NCBI GenBank assembly: GCA_946405645.1
Contig: CAMJHW010000084.1
Span: 1 to 6,224 of the forward strand
DNA from: an uncultured Bacteroidales bacterium
GTDB taxonomy: Bacteria > Bacteroidota > Bacteroidia > Bacteroidales > UBA932
Reading direction: 5' to 3'
DNA: 6,224 bases
In this document: piece by piece, positions 5,222 to 6,224 of the stretch
Layout of the letters: every line of letters starts with the position of its first letter
Numbering within the stretch: the first letter of the stretch is position 1
Made by a program: the position numbers and the translations under genes
The notes under the pieces: generated by a model
Seen by the model: only the letters and a program-made list of their open reading frames with translations
Told to the model about the DNA's origin: nothing
Database searches by the model: none

Positions 5222-6224
5222 ATGAACATACAACAGAATAAGATCAATGAACTCGTAGAGCGCAGGGCTTCGGCCAGGCTCGGTGGCGGCCAGAAGCGCA
5301 TCGACGCCCAGCACCAGAAAGGCAAACTTACTGCGCGTGAACGTCTTGAACGCCTCCTTGACGCAGGCAGCTTCGAAGAATTCGACATGTTCGTCCAGCA
5401 CCGCTGCACCAACTTCGGCATGGACGCGCAGCACTTCGACGGTGACGGCGTCGTGACCGGACAGGGCACGATAGACGGCCGCCTCGTATATGTATTCGCA
5501 CAGGATTTTACGGTCTCGGGAGGTTCCCTGTCCAAGACCATGTCCGAAAAGATATGCAAGGTCATGGACCTCGCCGTGCGCAACGGCGCCCCGTGCATCG
5601 GCCTCAACGACTCCGGCGGAGCCCGCATCCAGGAAGGCATCGACGCCCTCGCCGGCTACGGCGACATCTTCGAGCGCAACATCCTCGCCTCCGGAGTGGT
5701 GCCTCAGATCAGCGGCATCTTCGGTCCGTGCGCCGGCGGAGCGGTCTATTCCCCCGCCCTCACCGACTTCACCCTCATGGTCAAGAACACATCCTATATG
5801 TTCCTGACCGGTCCCGCGGTCGTCAAGAGCGTCACGGGCGAGGAAGTCACTCAGGAAGAACTGGGCGGAGCCGTCGTGCACGCCTCCAAGAGCGGAGTCG
5901 CGCATTTCGCCGCAGCCTCTGAGGACGAAGGCATCGCCACCATCCGCGAGCTCCTCTCCTTCCTCCCCCAGAACAACCGCGAGGAGGCTCCCGAGTGTCC
6001 CACCGGCGACCCCGTATCCCGTGTGGACGACAGCCTCAACGAGATCATCCCCGACAATCCCAACAAATCATACGACATGTACCATGTCATCTCCAGCATC
6101 GTGGATGACGGCCGTTTCTTCGAGGTCCACAAGGACTTCGCCAAGAACATCATCGTGGGCTTCGCCCATATGAACGGCCGCAGCGTCGGCGTCGTGGCCA
6201 ACCAGCCCGACGTCCTGGCGGGCG
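5222..6224 (+). CDS. mmdA: Methylmalonyl-CoA decarboxylase / propionyl-CoA carboxylase carboxyltransferase subunit (3' end cut by window edge)
   Basis: I read 334 open codons from the ATG at 5222 to the right edge; the family is usually a little over 500 residues, so about a third is missing. This is the biotin-dependent carboxyltransferase (crotonase fold) that moves the carboxyl group between methylmalonyl-CoA/propionyl-CoA and carboxybiotin. The N-terminal block [29 protein letters not shown] (14-42) and GDGVVTGQG (74-82) are typical. [11 protein letters not shown] (129-139) and [14 protein letters not shown] (170-183) carry the glycine-rich CoA-carbonyl (oxyanion) sites, and [22 protein letters not shown] (195-216) follows. 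The sequence fits the Bacteroidota MmdA/PccB group, which serves propionate production or uptake; sequence alone does not separate a sodium-pumping decarboxylase from a carboxylase, and the partner subunits would lie beyond the window. Its own promoter and a terminator upstream mark a new transcription unit. Confidence 0.93.
   Translation, partial: MNIQQNKINELVERRASARLGGGQKRIDAQHQKGKLTARERLERLLDAGSFEEFDMFVQHRCTNFGMDAQHFDGDGVVTGQGTIDGRLVYVFAQDFTVSGGSLSKTMSEKICKVMDLAVRNGAPCIGLNDSGGARIQEGIDALAGYGDIFERNILASGVVPQISGIFGPCAGGAVYSPALTDFTLMVKNTSYMFLTGPAVVKSVTGEEVTQEELGGAVVHASKSGVAHFAAASEDEGIATIRELLSFLPQNNREEAPECPTGDPVSRVDDSLNEIIPDNPNKSYDMYHVISSIVDDGRFFEVHKDFAKNIIVGFAHMNGRSVGVVANQPDVLAG

Noticed and set aside
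5213..5905. 230-codon open frame on the minus strand opposite mmdA
   Set aside because: The plus strand codes for an unmistakable carboxyltransferase; the antisense translation is low in recognisable motifs and follows from codon bias.
1..6224. CRISPR array, tRNA, rRNA, insertion sequence, prophage or defence cassette
   Set aside because: No spaced repeat series, cloverleaf, rRNA motif, transposase or terminal inverted repeats were seen; almost all of the window is filled by conserved core genes.

Overview
The window looks like an ordinary core stretch of chromosome from a GC-rich member of the Bacteroidota, probably a gut-type Bacteroidales. Three things point there. The protein versions are the Bacteroidota forms: a DUF4301 protein, a YebC starting MGRAFEFRK, a short DUF721/DciA next to recF, and a MmdA-type carboxyltransferase. 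The promoters match the Bacteroidota pattern TTTG / TAnnTTTG. Start codons are preceded by AT-rich DNA without clear Shine-Dalgarno sequences. Genus cannot be fixed from the sequence alone.

Layout: positions 1-3537 hold four tightly packed genes on the minus strand, in transcription order recF (3537-2434), a DUF721/DciA-like gene (2437-2090, ATGA overlap with recF), a pdxB-like dehydrogenase gene (2083-1049, 6-bp gap) and a DUF4301 gene (1030 to beyond the left edge, 18-bp gap). They look like one operon. A 104-bp divergent intergenic region (3538-3641) carries back-to-back, overlapping promoters. On the plus strand follow a membrane-anchored TPR protein (3642-4322) and yebC (4331-5089), then a strong hairpin terminator (5119-5152). 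A separate promoter region then leads into mmdA/pccB (5222 to beyond the right edge).

Functionally the minus operon links recombinational repair (RecF), probable replicative-helicase loading (DciA), a PdxB-family enzyme of vitamin B6 synthesis and an uncharacterised nucleotidyltransferase-like protein. The plus unit pairs a probable envelope TPR protein with a translation factor. mmdA belongs to propionate/methylmalonyl-CoA metabolism. The two genes running off the edges (DUF4301 and mmdA) were read by direct translation and are open throughout.

No mobile element, CRISPR array, RNA gene or defence-like cassette was seen, and I do not think the window holds a novel multi-gene system. The most notable point is that the PdxB-like protein has serine where the family's catalytic arginine should be, along with other changes in conserved substrate-site motifs. 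The other points are the interleaved divergent promoters, a 20-bp-phased direct repeat over the mmdA promoter, and the uncharacterised DUF4301 protein.
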